A stretch of DNA of 64,000 bases from Paraspadella gotoi (Eukaryota; Chaetognatha), in contig JBJCIZ010000239.1 of assembly GCA_051294375.1 (NCBI GenBank), positions 4,905,581 through 4,969,580 on the forward strand, given 5' to 3'. Positions 11,356 to 23,419 of the stretch are shown piece by piece. Below the pieces are notes generated by a model. It was not told the DNA's origin, made no database searches, and was given only the letters and a program-made list of their open reading frames with translations. How positions within the stretch are numbered: the stretch's first letter is position 1; the number at the start of each line of letters is the position of its first letter. A program made the position numbers and the translations under genes.

Positions 11356-12175
11356 GAGGAAAGGTCATTCAGCATAACAATACGTAATCATTGATTGTGT
11401 AGAGCTAATATATCGAGAAATACATTATAGTCATCAGTAATCACAAAGAAATAAGTTCTTATTTATTTGTGTTCATTCTGTTTTCAATAATTTTTTTTAA
11501 ATGGGTAAATAACAAAATTGTTAAGTTAAATGGGTAAGCACATTTTTTAAAGATTTGTTTTTCATCTGGTTGTTAAAAAATTCTAGGTAAGAAGTTAAAA
11601 CACGGTATGGGATAGTTTAGAAGGGGAGAATTAAACAATTAATCTGTTACTCTGTTGGTTTTCCAGTCATGAACAAAATCTTCAGTTAAATAGATGGTAA
11701 AGAAATTCGAGCTACAATGAATCTACACTGAATTTGAAGAGTTGCAGCCTAAACGACTGCAATAATATTGAATTAAAAATTTGATTAGCAATCTTAAAAA
11801 CATTTGTAAAAATGTAATAGAGAGACATTTTGATAAACGCGTTCCAGTTAGAAAGAATTCAGGGTTAAAGTTTAAAAACGTTTGATTTTCAAGGATACAA
11901 GTTGAAATTTAAAAATGTCTCTCTATTACATTTTCTAATTCAGTAATAAAGAATTCATAAAAAATATCAGATGGATTGGCCTTTTCGTTTGACCTGCAAC
12001 TCTTCAGTATGGTTTCTTTTTATTTTATATTATAAATTAAAACCGAATATAAAATAGGGTAGAATGCATCAAATGCATAAAGTGAAATACATTTTCGGAA
12101 TCGCCAGGAGCTCGCTTTCTGAATTTGTACTCACATTTTAGCCTATTTTGAAGTTGAATTGAATGACCCTTTTTC
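11356..12175 (+). mobile_element. TTAA-flanked element, family T3, copy 1
   Basis: The copy is 820 bp with TTAA at 11352-11355 and 12176-12179. Terminal inverted repeats of 18 bp: GAGGAAAGGTCATTCAGC at left and the reverse complement of GAAAAAGGGTCATTCAAT at right. It is non-coding. It lies in inverted orientation to 13301-14207, with which it is alignable throughout. The internal piece near ATAAAATAGGGTAGAATGC and the 'CTGCAACTCTTCAG' block are also found in the TTAA-2 elements, so these families are related. Confidence 0.7.
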
Positions 12176-12179
12176 TTAA

Positions 12180-13296
12180 GAAGAAACCGTAGTTCATAAA
12201 ACAGTTTATGTTTACACTCCAGAAATATTTTATTAACTAATTTAACTAGGCATCTTTTTTCAAGATTTTCAGTATGTGTTTATTATTATTTAACAGCCAA
12301 TAAGGTTATAAAAAATAGTTAAAATTTTACCATTAAGTAGTTTTTGATTCTCAGAATGTCTGGAAAGGATCCTTTTCAAGACAAAAGTAATGAAAAAATA
12401 TAAGATGAATTAATTTAATGACAAATATTAATAGGTCAAGACAGAAAATAAAAAAGATTGAAAGTTTCTCATTTTAAATTAGATGTCAAAGAATTTGCTT
12501 CTGTGAACTTATTTCAATAAAGAGAGAAAGGATCAAGACTTTTAAGTCTACTGAAGTGGAATCTGAGATTTCTGATGAAAGGGGAAGTCGTTTTCTACCG
12601 CGAGATAGTATGTAAATAGCTATCTTAACCCATAATTATAATAATGGCCCAACATTCATATTTTTATTTAAAAATAAACAATAGTTTGGACCTTTGCATT
12701 GTGTTAATAAACCAAAATTATTTTTTATTGTCTTTTTAAAGTAAAAAACCGATTGAATTGTTTTCAGTAATCATTTACTTGAAACATAATAATTAATAAA
12801 ATGATAAATATGAAATTTAAAAAGTTTTAACTTAGTTTTAAATGAAAGCAAACTAGTTTTTTATTAAATATATTTTTATACATTGAAAAATTTTGATTGA
12901 CCTTCACTTTTAAAGTGATTGATAAGGTCAAAACAGGGAAAAATGCTCGTTCTGGGCCCTGTTTTTTTAAATTGTTATTTCAAATTATGATAAATATTAA
13001 AGTTTATATAATAAAAAGTGTAATTTACTTTCTCTTTAGTCTAAAAAAAAAAAAATTAAATAGATTAATGATCTTAATCGTTTTAAAATGTGGGAAAAAT
13101 TGAAAAATGCTTGTTCAGGGCCCGGTAGTCCAGCGATTTCGACTAAACTGAGCAATTTCGACCTCACCATCAAATTTCCCACCCCAAAGCCTGTCAAACC
13201 ATTAAAAAATAATTTTTAATAAAAAAAATAGTTTTTTAATCCTTATAAAATCGTCAAATTTCAAAATAATTTTTATTTTATTTAGGTTGTCAGACA
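12180..13296. other. AT-rich spacer between two inverted TTAA elements
   Basis: I see no gene. It holds degraded copies of the GGGCCC-containing repeat (12940-12970 and 13110-13190) and otherwise low-complexity AT sequence. Confidence 0.5.
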
Positions 13297-13300
13297 TTAA

Positions 13301-14207
13301 GAAAAAGGGTCATTCAATAACTTCAAAATAGGCCAAAATGGAGTACAAATTCAGAAAGCCGAGCTCCTGGCGATTCCGAAAAATGTATTTACTTAAAATT
13401 TGATGCATTCTACCCCATTTATATCGGTTTTAATTATAATATAAAATAAAAGAAACCCTATCTGAAGAGTTTGCAGGTAAACGAAAGGCCCAATCCATCT
13501 TGATATTTTTTATGAATTTTTTATTACTGAATTAGGAAAATGTAATAGAGAGAAATTTTTAAATTTCAACTTTTATCCTTGAAAATGAAACGTTTTTAAA
13601 CTTTAACCCTGAATTCTTTTTAACTGGAACGCGTTTATCAAAATGTCTCTCTATTACATTTTTACAAATGTTTTTAAGATTGCTAATCAAATTTTTAATT
13701 CAATATTATTGTAGTTGTTTAGGCTGCAACTCTTCAAATTCAGTGTAGATTCATTGTAGCTCGAATTTCTTTACCATCTATTTAACTGAAGATTTTGTTC
13801 ATGACTGGAAAACCAACAGAGTAACGAGATTAATTGTTTAATTCTCCCCTTCTAAACTATCCCATACCGTGTTTTAACTTCTTACCTAGAATTTTTTAAC
13901 CACCAGATTGAAAAACAAATCTTTAAAAACTGTGCTTACCCATTTAACTTAACAATTTTATTTACCCAGTTAAAAAAAAGATTGAAAACAGAATGTTTAC
14001 ATATAAATAAAAACTTATTTTTTGTGATTACTGATGACTATAATGTATTTCTCAGTATTATTGTTTAGGTAAACACATTCATAATATTGTTTGGCAGTTT
14101 GCCTCACTTCTTCGGCTCAAAACGCGAAGAAACCGGGATCCAAATCTACATATATTAGCTCTAATACATCAATGATTACGTATTGTTATGCTGAATGACC
14201 TTTCCTT
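13301..14207 (-). mobile_element. TTAA-flanked element, family T3, copy 2
   Basis: The copy is 907 bp with TTAA at 13297-13300 and 14208-14211 and the same 18-bp ends as copy 1, inverted. It carries about 90 extra bases (roughly 14065-14150, around GCCTCACTTCTTCGGC) that copy 1 lacks. With copy 1 it makes a 2.9-kb inverted repeat. Confidence 0.7.
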
Positions 14208-14261
14208 TTAACATTAAATCAGAAAACAAAAATCTTACTCTTTCTGTTTATGATAAAATAG

Positions 14262-14660
14262 ACGAGAATCTCGATTTTAAAAAAATTCAACATTTTTCTA
14301 ATAGAGAGTTCAGTTCAAATCTGACTACCAAAATTGCAAACGCGATTGCCAGAAATTCGGGTAGAAATCAGTTGTAAAAACGCAGGATTCCGATAGTGTT
14401 TCATTTGAAGAGCTTGTCCTATTCGTTTTATCATATTTGATGAAGGATTTGATAACAAACAAGCCAAGGGAAATGCGCTCCTCATCTTCAGAGAATTTTA
14501 CTATAGAAATGAACAGGAAAGTTTACTAACTTAAAATTGCAAACGGGATTGCTATATGTTCCTGTTACATGAGAGACTTCGAATTTCGCGATTCCGATAG
14601 CTTTGTGTCTGAAGAGCTTGTCCTATTTTTCTTTTTATCGTCGCAATCGCTTAGCATTTG
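14262..14660 (+). mobile_element. Left part of element B
   Basis: It starts TAGACGAGAATCTCG and continues colinearly with 55603-56010 (CAGAGAATTTT, ATTGCTATATGTTCCTG, GATAGCTTTGTGTCTGAAG). The right part of the 1.5-kb element is missing. No intact coding frame; the small frame at 14195-14377 crosses its left border. Confidence 0.6.
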
Positions 14661-15594
14661 CGACGATATTGTAACGCTTTTATAATTAAATTTTGGTGTA
14701 TGAAGCTGAAAATTTACTAATACAGCTTCTCATCATCGATGTGCTTAAAATTGAGTCTAGACAGTTATTAAAATTAGGGCCTGCGCATCGTTCGAATCGA
14801 AGTTCCGATCAAGTTTCCTTTATATTTCACTTCTATTCAAAACTGCATAGTCAAGAGCCCATATAAATTATATCAATATGGCGTATATTTCGAAAGCTTG
14901 GCGTCTTGGGGAAGCCAACGGAGTGTAGAGCGGATCGAACATTCCTTATTTATCATAGACCAAAATGGTTATTAAATGAACTGTGCAGACCGTTTTTTCC
15001 CTTTTCCCAAAAAACCTGCTTGATACTCTTTGTAAATAGAACAAATCATACATATCAGTACGGTTCGGATAGCTTATTGTCTTTTCTACTAGATAAAAAA
15101 AAGAAAAGTTTAAATTCTTTGCAATCTTGAATGCTTGTTAAAGCAATCAAATGAACTGGTTTTAGGTGAAAACTGCATAGTCAAGCCTTCAATTTTTTTT
15201 TGTTCTAAGACCATCGAAAGAAACTGTATTGTTTTTACTATCTGTTTCAGTAGAGCGCGGGGGTAAATTTAGAGAGTTTATATTAAATTTAGAGCAAATA
15301 GAAAGGATATCAAGTTTTCGCACCTAAAAGCTTTTTTAAGCGCGTTTCGGTCTGCATTGAAAATGGGTGACGTAGGTTATCCAATAAGGACATCAATTAA
15401 AAATAAGCGTTGATCATTGCGCGATCCGGCCAGATAATACCATATTCAAACATGGCTTTACCGTATTTTTACATTTTAGAACACGGTCTATATGAAATGT
15501 TTTGAATTTCACGCCCGTGATATTGGCGTTCTAGGCGTCGCTTTGTTCCTTGTTAGTCTCTTTATCTTATCTCTTGAATAGACATTAATTATTG
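14661..15594. other. No supported gene
   Basis: Near-unique AT-rich sequence. A 17-bp word, AAAACTGCATAGTCAAG, occurs at about 14838 and again at about 15168. One 74-codon frame at 14906-15130 shows no family features. Confidence 0.4.
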
Positions 15595-15649
15595 TTATGT
15601 GATAGTGACAAAACCGTTCAATAAAATCTTAAAAGCAATAGGATCGAGC

Positions 15650-15905
15650 CTACTTTTGAATGATAAACCAAAAATTGATGTGATAACCAAATATTTGATG
15701 CGATGATAACCAAATATTGATGCGATGATAACGGAAGGATTGATGCGATGATAACCAATGATGGATACGATGATAGTCATTCATTGATGCGATGATTGTC
15801 ACTTCATTGATGCGCATGATTGTCATTCATTGATGCGATGCTAGTCATCATTGCATCGATGATTGTCATTCATTGATGCGATGCTAGTCATTCATTGACG
15901 TGAGC
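15650..15905 (+). repeat. Satellite of ATTGATGCGATGATAGTC-like units
   Basis: About a dozen imperfect units of roughly 20-25 bp (GATAACCAAATATTGATGCG early, TAGTCATTCATTGATGCGATG late). The array runs directly into the palindromic minisatellite that follows. Confidence 0.75.
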
Positions 15906-16675
15906 ATGACTTTGAAAAAAGTATGCATCTTCAAAAAAGTATGCATACTTCAAAAAAGTATGCATACTTCAAAAAAGTATGCATACTTCAAAAAAGTATG
16001 GCATACTTCAAAAAAGTATGCATACTTCAAAAAAGTATGCATACTTCAAAAAGTATGCATACTTCAAAAAAGTATGCATACTTCAAAAAAGTATGCATAC
16101 TTCAAAAAGTATGCATACTTTCAAAAAGTATGCCATACTTCAAAAAAGTAATGCATACTTCAAAAAAGTATGCATACTTCAAAAAAGTATGCATACTTCA
16201 AAAAGTATGCATACTTCAAAAAAGTATGCATACTTTTTCTAAAATATGCATACTTTTTCTAAGTATGCATACTTTTTGAAGTATGCATACTTTTTTTAAA
16301 AGAATATGCATACTTTTTTCAAAGATGCATACTTTTCAAAGTATGCATACTTTTCAAATTAGTGCTACTTTTTCAAAAGTATGCATACTTTTTCAAAGTA
16401 TGCATACTTTCAAAGTATCATACTTTTTTCAAAGTATGCCATACTTTTTTTAAAATATGCATACTTTTTTAAATATGCATACTTTTTTCAAAGTATCATA
16501 CTTTTTGAAGTATGCATACTTTTTTCAAAGTATGCATACTTTTTTGAAGTATGCATACTTTTTTAAAATATGCATACTTTTTTGAAGTATCATACTTTTT
16601 AAATATGCATACTTTAAAATATGCATACTTTTTTTCAAAGTATGCCATACTTTTTTCAAAGTATGCATACTTTTC
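15905..16675. repeat. Palindromic minisatellite, core GTATGCATAC, with polarity switch
   Basis: Roughly 40 units of about 17-20 bp, each centred on the perfect palindrome AAAGTATGCATACTTT. In the first part (to about 16225) the unit is AAAAAAGTATGCATACTTC; in the second the long T-run is on the other side (CAAAGTATGCATACTTTTTT), i.e. the reverse-complement unit. Several 60-118-codon frames inside are products of the repeat, not genes. Confidence 0.9.
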
Positions 16676-17744
16676 CAATTATAAGTGAATTCTTAATCTT
16701 TGAATTAACGACATTAAATTGAGTTAGTTTAATAGTAGTTTGCTGGTGAGATCAGTCAATATACTTTCAATTTATTACTTCTTGGCTCTCTTGTCTTTTC
16801 CCTTTTTTATTCTGTTAAATTATGTTATTTTTGTGATTAATTTTGTAAGGATTCCTTTTTTTCCGGGCTTCGCTTATTCTATTTTCTCTTATGAGGCCCG
16901 GTTTAAAGCTTAGTACTACGGTAGTTCAAATCCTTATTGGATCAAAACGAGTCGCTTTTAAGCGAAAGTTGATCGATTTAAGCGCGATTTTCGCGACTGT
17001 TTTATTGCCATAACTTTTGAACGGATTATCCGATTTTTATGAAATTTTGCATATAGATAGTATTTTTAAATCCCTATCGATCGGTACCAAATTTATTTTA
17101 AAAATACTCAATAGTTTAGAACAACGATGCACATCCCCAATTAAATATGTTTTGTTTACGTTTTATCAAAAACAAACAAATTTTCTCTCTTTTATTTTCA
17201 TATTTCTTTCTCTTTAATTACATGTCTCTCTCCCTCTCTCTCTTTCCCTAGTCACTGATTCATATCATTGAGAAAAACAAACGAGCCTGCACTTCTGCTC
17301 TGCATGGCTCTATTCTTTTTCTCTCTTTTCTCCTGCTGTTTCTGCTGCTGCCTTTTGAGTCTGCAGCTGGCTCTGCAGTGGCTTTTTCTTTTCTCCTCTT
17401 TTCTCCTGCTGCTTCTGCTGCTGCCTTTGATTTCTCTTTCTTTTTTCTTCTCTCTCTCTCTCTCGCGTTTTATTTTAAAAAATTATAGGATTTGAACTCG
17501 TAAAATTAGGCATCGCATTCGTGCATTTTGCTATTTTTCAGAAACTGTAACTTTATTTTTTCCGTACTTTATATATTTTCTTTTTCATTGACAATCGCAA
17601 AATAGAATTTTTCTTTGTTTATAATTTTAATTTTCTTTTCTCTAATTTTCTTTTTTTTAGTATCAAAATTTGTCGTCAATCCAGATTTTTCTTATGCTAT
17701 TATGACGGTCCTTATGCTTTAAGATTTTTTTTCTTTCTGTTTAT
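16676..17744. other. No supported gene; CT- and CTG-rich stretches
   Basis: 16840-17120 is near-unique. 17200-17470 is pyrimidine-rich with CTGCTGCT runs and gives only low-complexity frames. 17585-17730 is a dispersed block that recurs on the other side of the next element (20320-20430) and at 7660-7770. Confidence 0.45.
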
Positions 17745-20313
17745 GACACGGTGCAAGGTAACGTGGCGAAACCTACCCATGTAAAATTTTAACATATTTC
17801 TTTATCTGTGAGCCAAACTTGAAGCTGTATGTTAATAATACCGCACGCGTTTGGTTCAACCAAACCTTTACTTTTACCATAACCCTCACTTATCTACAAA
17901 AAAAAAATGAGTAAAAAGCAATAAAAAGCAATCTCGAGGTGGTGAAAATCTCTATCAAAATTTTATACTGCTTGATTTATCAGTTAAACCATATAGCCAA
18001 AAAATATTATAAATGATTATAATTATACACCAAATGATAGCTGAGACCAAGATCTTACTTTCTGATCCAGTATTTGATAATTTTGAATTAAGAAACAATA
18101 TGTTTTAGATCAATCAGTTTGAAAACTAAAATGACAATTTTTTTTTAAATTTTTTTAAGATTTGACTTTCTTTTTTTACTGTGTTCTTTATGTAATGCGG
18201 TAAAGAATAAGGAAGACATTTTGAGTTAGGTCATGTTATTGCAATCATGTTTGTATATTTTTAAACCATTCGGACTACAACTTCTATACCATAAACATTT
18301 TTATTTATTAAAAAAATAGGAAAAAAAGATTTTGGAAAAAAAGATTGTCATCTAGAGACCTATCACTTTTAGATGTACACATTGTCTTGCTCATTTATGG
18401 CTTTTGCTTTAAGAAATCAGCAAAACGTTTCCTCTTTTTTTTTAAAAAATTTTAAAACGGTTTTTTGCAAGTGAATATTGACATCATCCTCCAGGGACTG
18501 GCATAAAAATATATAAAAAAATCAATTAAAATTAGCTCTCATATGAGGTATCTCTTTTGAGCATTGAGAATTTTAGATCTGGAAATAGGGTACGAATTTT
18601 GCATTTTAAAAAAAATCAGCTTTTAGCTATTTGATTTTGCTACAATCTGATTTTTTTTCTTTTCTTGATCACTTGTAATTTAGAGGAAAAATAAAATTCT
18701 CGGTGAGCATAGGTCATATCGATTTTTCTCTCAATTTTTTTGTAGTTATTGTAAATACTTTTTAAGAAAGAATTTAAGTTATATAGATCTGTAAAGAGAC
18801 AAATAGGGAGAGTAAAGTAGGAAAAAGTCAGGAGATAAGGAAAAATATAAAAGGGAGAGGGAGAAAGACAGAGAGAAAGAGTTGGATTACAGAAACGATT
18901 TTCTCAGCCGTTCGAAAATGTTGCTGTTTTCCTTTGGGAGTCACCGACCACGACAATATTTTTGCAGCAAAATCTCCGGAGATAAAAATTCGATACAGAG
19001 AGGCTCTAAAACTTTTAAGCATTCATCTGTCAGTCATCTGTCAGTCTGTCCATCCGTCTGTCCCACCTTAGCAAAAAACACCAATTACTCGTGATTGGAT
19101 GGATGGATAGGAATGAAATGTATGTGAAGTATGAGAAGTGTATGAGAAGTGTGTGATTGAGCTGGATATAAAGTTTCGATGAAATCGAAATGAGTTTAAA
19201 TGGAAAAAACAAAAAAATATATTTTACTATTTGAACACCAATTACTCATGAGTGGATAGGGCGATTGACTTGAAATTTTATATTTGGGTAGAAAGGTGTG
19301 TGATTAAACTGGAAATCAAGTGTCGATAGAATCGTTTAAGTGAAAATGAGTTTAAATGGAAAAAACAAAGAACCTGTTTCACTAATTGATTATGCTTCTT
19401 TTTCTTTTTATTTTAAATGTAAATGCAAGATGTATTAATTAATCAAATAATTAATCAGTTAATTAATCAATTAGTCAATTAATTAATCAATAATTAGTTA
19501 ATCAGTCAATTAATCAATCAAAACAAACATTTCAGATCCAATTAATTAATTGCCTAATTAATTAAATAATTAACTTGAATAAATTAATTATTAATTAAAT
19601 AATTAATTATTTTGATTTAATTTTTAATTAATTAATTACCGATAATGATTGTGGGCATATCCGACATTGTTTACTCAAACTTGTTTTCTCGTGAATTGAT
19701 TTTTAATATTAACTATGTTCATGTTTGCCCCAAACTTTATTTCTTCATACATAAAATGAAATAAATTTTTTCTGTCATGCTATTTAGAATTAAAAAAATA
19801 AATTTATTTTCAGGGATAAAAAAACATCTTCATTGACTGATTGAGGGAAAAAATTAAAAATTAAATATTTTGATGGTTTTTTTTATAATCTGTAAATAGA
19901 TCGGAGTAAACTATGAAATATGAAATTAAAAAGTATAATAAATTTTTGGTTTAAAGTATCATTTTTAAAAAATTAACTAGCTATATTTTTTATTATTTAT
20001 AAAAATTAAGACACTATTTAAAAAAAATTTGAATCACTTAACTGAAGGTAAGGGACAAATTACAGCATGAGAAGTCTGTACCCAATTTTTTTTTTCATTA
20101 TAACAATAAAAGATATGAAAAAAAAGTATTCATTTTTTGGTCCTTATCCTGTATTTAGTCATATCTTTCATACCATATAAGATTTTGCATTAATATTTTT
20201 CGTACTTATCTAAAAAATCATGATGTTTCAGACAACCCATTCAAAGGCAAGATTTATAATCACTGAATTTTTTTTATTTCTGCAGTCTTCGCCACGTTAA
20301 CTTGCATCGTGTC
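17745..20313. mobile_element. 2.6-kb terminal-inverted-repeat element, non-autonomous
   Basis: The left end is GACACGGTGCAAG + GTAACGTGGCGAA (17745-17770). The right end (20288-20313) is its reverse complement with two mismatches. TTAT stands on both sides (17741-17744 and 20314-20317), a plausible target duplication. No transposase frame is visible. A family C copy is nested inside (about 19015-19690). The superfamily is not assigned. Confidence 0.65.
19015..19690 (-). mobile_element. Truncated family C repeat inside the 2.6-kb element
   Basis: It contains the CCACCTTAGCAAAAAACACC block, two 'ATTACTCRTGA-TGGAT' sub-repeats, AATTAATT tracts and the subterminal end (GGGCATATCCGACATTGTTT and ACTCAAACTTGTTT). 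The terminal hairpin end is missing; CATCTGTCAGTCTGTCC marks the left border. Confidence 0.6.
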
Positions 20314-22030
20314 TTATAAATTAATTTTCTTTTCTCAAATTTGATTTTTTTCGTGACAAAATTTGTAGTCAATCCAGATTTTTCTTATGCGATTGCGACG
20401 ATCCTTATGCTTTTAAGATTTTTTCATTTTATAATGATTTTGACATAAAATGATCAGGTTAAATGAAATAGTCCGGTTTGAATCGCGAAATTTTTATTTT
20501 TTAAAAGAAAATGAGAGGAAGAACTTTAAGGCCTGGGATCACTGGCCAAAAGTTATAATTAGGATTAAATAAAGCTTGTATTCGAAAAGTAGAGGTCCGT
20601 TGATTCTGAAAATGTATTCACTTTATCTTCTCTTCGAATCCATTGCTGTTTTTTCAATTTTATAATACTATATAAAATAAAAGAAACCTTTCGGAAGAGT
20701 TGCAGCCCAAACGGCTAAGGGATTTTCATGAAATTTTACATAAATTTACTTGAGGACAAGGGTCCAATTCTATGAGAGGGATTTTTCAAATTCACAATTC
20801 TTCATAAGAAAAAAAAGAATAAAAAAATTTTGGCATTAAATTCTAAATATCTTGAAAACTAGTAACATTTTCCAAAATCCCTCTCATAGAATTTCTCCCA
20901 CCTTTCCATACTTAAAAAAAATAATTTTAGTTTATTTTTATTTCAAACGGTTTTAGCTCCAACTCTTTTTGTTTATTTATTTTTATTTTTTATTTTTTTT
21001 CTGTAGATTTTACAGAACTGAAAGTCGAGCAAAGAACTTTAAAATCGTTACACTTTTCCGAAATCTATTTTCATTTCTAGTTTAAATGATGGCTTTACCA
21101 ATCTTTAAAGTTTTATCAAATTTTGTACAATTCTTTTTAAATTAACAAATGGCTGTGGCTGGGGAAAGCACAAGGAGGAATGCTGCAAAGTGTTTTTATT
21201 TTTTTCTCAGTCTTGTTTTGAACCAGTTTTGAGACCTGCGGGAACAGAAACTAAATGTCAAAAGCAGAGCATGAGGCTGGTCCGTCTGTGGAATCTGTGG
21301 CAGTCTATGGCACCATTGAGGGTTGTTATCAAAGTGGACCCAACTTCAGATGCCAGGGGACGAATGTCTTTGAATTTTACAATTTTACAATTTTTAATCA
21401 TTCTTTTTTGTATAAAATTATAATAGACATCCTTATATAAGCGTTCTGCTCTCTCTCTACATAAAGTTTATGTTTTTCATCATTAATTGATTCTATAACA
21501 TAATTGGAATGACTTGGTTTTAGTTGTTAGTATTACACTGAGGTAGGTGCTGTTAATTGAAAAAAAAATTAAAAATTGCGTTTAAAAATGACTTTACCGT
21601 GTTGGATGAAATTTTTAAGGTTTACTGATAAAAAAATTGCCGATTTTTAGTTGCCTCTTGAAGCTGAACCTTAATCAAATTTAGAGTTTTTTTTTTTGAA
21701 ACATGAAGGGAATACACTTTCTTTGACATAATAATAAATTGTACAAAGCTTTATGCAATTCTTGTTTGAATGATCCCAGGCCTTAAGAGAAAAAATTAGC
21801 CACCGGATTTATTAATTTGTAAGCGGCAGTCAGAATCGGCGAAAATAATAAAAGGCAAACATGTTGAAAAATAAGGGGTAAATTTTGATACTTTTTTAAA
21901 ATTTTCTTCACGAGAAGAGGTCCAATTAAAATGATACTTAAGAATTACAATATTGACGTCATTCCATATCTTCCGGTCTGAGAATATACAAAAACTACCA
22001 TTGGCTTCTTCTTTTATAGTCATCTTCTAG
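20314..22030 (+). mobile_element. Element B copy, interrupted by a TTAA-2 element
   Basis: 20410-20525 (TTTATAATGATTTTGACATAA, then GAATCGCGAAATTTTTATT) and 21787-22030 (GTAAGCGGCAGTCAGAATCG to CATCTTCTA) correspond to 56020-56110 and 56820-57091 of the complete B copy, in the same direction. The TTAA-2 element at 20530-21782 lies between. The middle of B is deleted. Confidence 0.55.
20530..21782 (+). mobile_element. TTAA-flanked element, family TTAA-2, copy 1
   Basis: The copy is 1253 bp, flanked by TTAA (20526-20529 and 21783-21786). Ends are GGCCTGGGATCACTGGCC and the reverse complement of GGCCTGGGATCATTCAAA. It is non-coding, although 21190-21380 is GC-richer and exon-like (TTTTTTCTCAG before it); no protein family is recognisable there. 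The interior shares ATAAAATAAAAGAAACC and GAGTTGCAGCCCAAACG with copy 2 and with family T3. Confidence 0.7.
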
Positions 22031-22139
22031 ATAAAAGGGATTCCTTTTCTTTTGAAGTAGTTAAATTAAAATGCCCATATATGGACAGTTGTATTCCTAA
22101 AAAGGTGTATTTATTAGCCAATTAATCAGATATGCAAGA

Positions 22140-22515
22140 ATATGTTCGACATTTACAGATTTTTCATCGAGAGCAATAAATTTAAGCAAAAAACTACAAA
22201 GTAAGGGTTATATATCATCGAAGATGGCATCGGAATCAAAGAGAAAATATTGGAATCGAATCAGAACCAAACCGGATCGGCGACTCGATGAAATCAACCG
22301 AGGACTCTCTGATTGGATGAATCACCACCGAGAATCAACCAATGAGAAGATGGGCTTCATGCCATCGGGAAGAGAGCCCATGTCGTTGATCGCTTCACTC
22401 TGTATAAATACCGAGCATTTTCTGTATTGTGTTAAACTGTCTCACGCCGCTCTTTGCTTGTGATTTTCCGAGAATAAAATCCACTTTGGTTTCATGTTGA
22501 AATCTCTGTCTACTT
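22140..22515 (+). repeat. Possible solo LTR
   Basis: GC-richer block with a TATA-like box (CTGTATAAATACCGAG, about 22400) followed some 70 bp later by AGAATAAAATCC, a polyadenylation signal. That order and spacing is the promoter/poly(A) layout of an LTR. The 79-codon frame upstream (22224-22463) has no known domain. No second copy is in the window, so the ends are not defined. Confidence 0.35.
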
Positions 22516-23419
22516 ACTTAAATGATATTTAAGGACTTAAGAAAAATGGGAAAAAATTGTTTAATAATGTAATAAGAACTAATAAAAAAATATAATGTTA
22601 CTGATGTTTATCTATTTTCAAAAAAGATTATACATGATAGTTACTAGTAAAAAAAATAAGGAAAAAATAACAAATTTAAACTATTAAATATTAAGGAATA
22701 ACAGATTTTTAGTATGTTAATGTTCACTTTACATTAACATACCATTAATTATTTAACTTATTATTTAACTAATTAAAATTATTTAAAATTTTCAAATTAT
22801 TACAAAACATTAATAAATTTCTTTAAAATTTATAATGCTGTGATGCCCGGGCCTTGGTCTGTTTAAGATAAACATATTATGGCTACTAAGATAAACATAT
22901 AAAATATACCTTTAAAATAATCTTAATATTATGGTGGACTAAAATCCACCAACCGTTCATCAGCGGTCATTGGTGCCGGAGGCAAGTCATTCGCCTCCCA
23001 ACCCAAAGGTCCAACCTTCTCTAATCCTAACCCTAACCTGGTTTTCCTGTCCATCTCTTATCCTTTCCCTTAACCTCAATCCTAACGCGGGCTTCCCAGC
23101 CAGATAGAGGGATGAGTAGATTCCACTGGATTCCCCATTTCTCTTCCCCATTCTCGATCGAGACACCTTTTCTTCTTCCTCTTCCGCCTCTTTTCCTCCC
23201 TTTCCCTTCCTCCTCATCGAGCGACGACAGAAGGAGCAAAGTGAGATTTTAGTTCTATCTTGGGTTCTACTTCATTTTATATACATTAAAAATCGTCATT
23301 TCCGACAAGAAAGATGAAATTATACAAAAAAATGGTCATCACCATCGAATTATTCAGAATGGAATTTAATATCTTAGATTTTGCTATATTTGAATAGAAC
23401 CAAATTCCTAAACTCGATC
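22516..23419. other. No supported gene
   Basis: AT-rich sequence to 22920, then a purine/pyrimidine-biased stretch with CTAACCCTAACC-like words near 23025-23040. Overlapping frames on - (22987-23239) are low-complexity. Confidence 0.4.

Noticed and set aside
15900-16678. Frames of 60-118 codons, and the thought of a CRISPR array
   Set aside because: The repeats are contiguous with no unique spacers, and the frames arise from the 19-bp unit.
21190-21440. Exon-like GC-rich block inside TTAA-2 copy 1
   Set aside because: It has an acceptor-like start, but neither frame matches a known protein; left as transposon interior.
22920-23050. Telomeric repeat
   Set aside because: Only scattered CCTAACCCTAACC words; no array.
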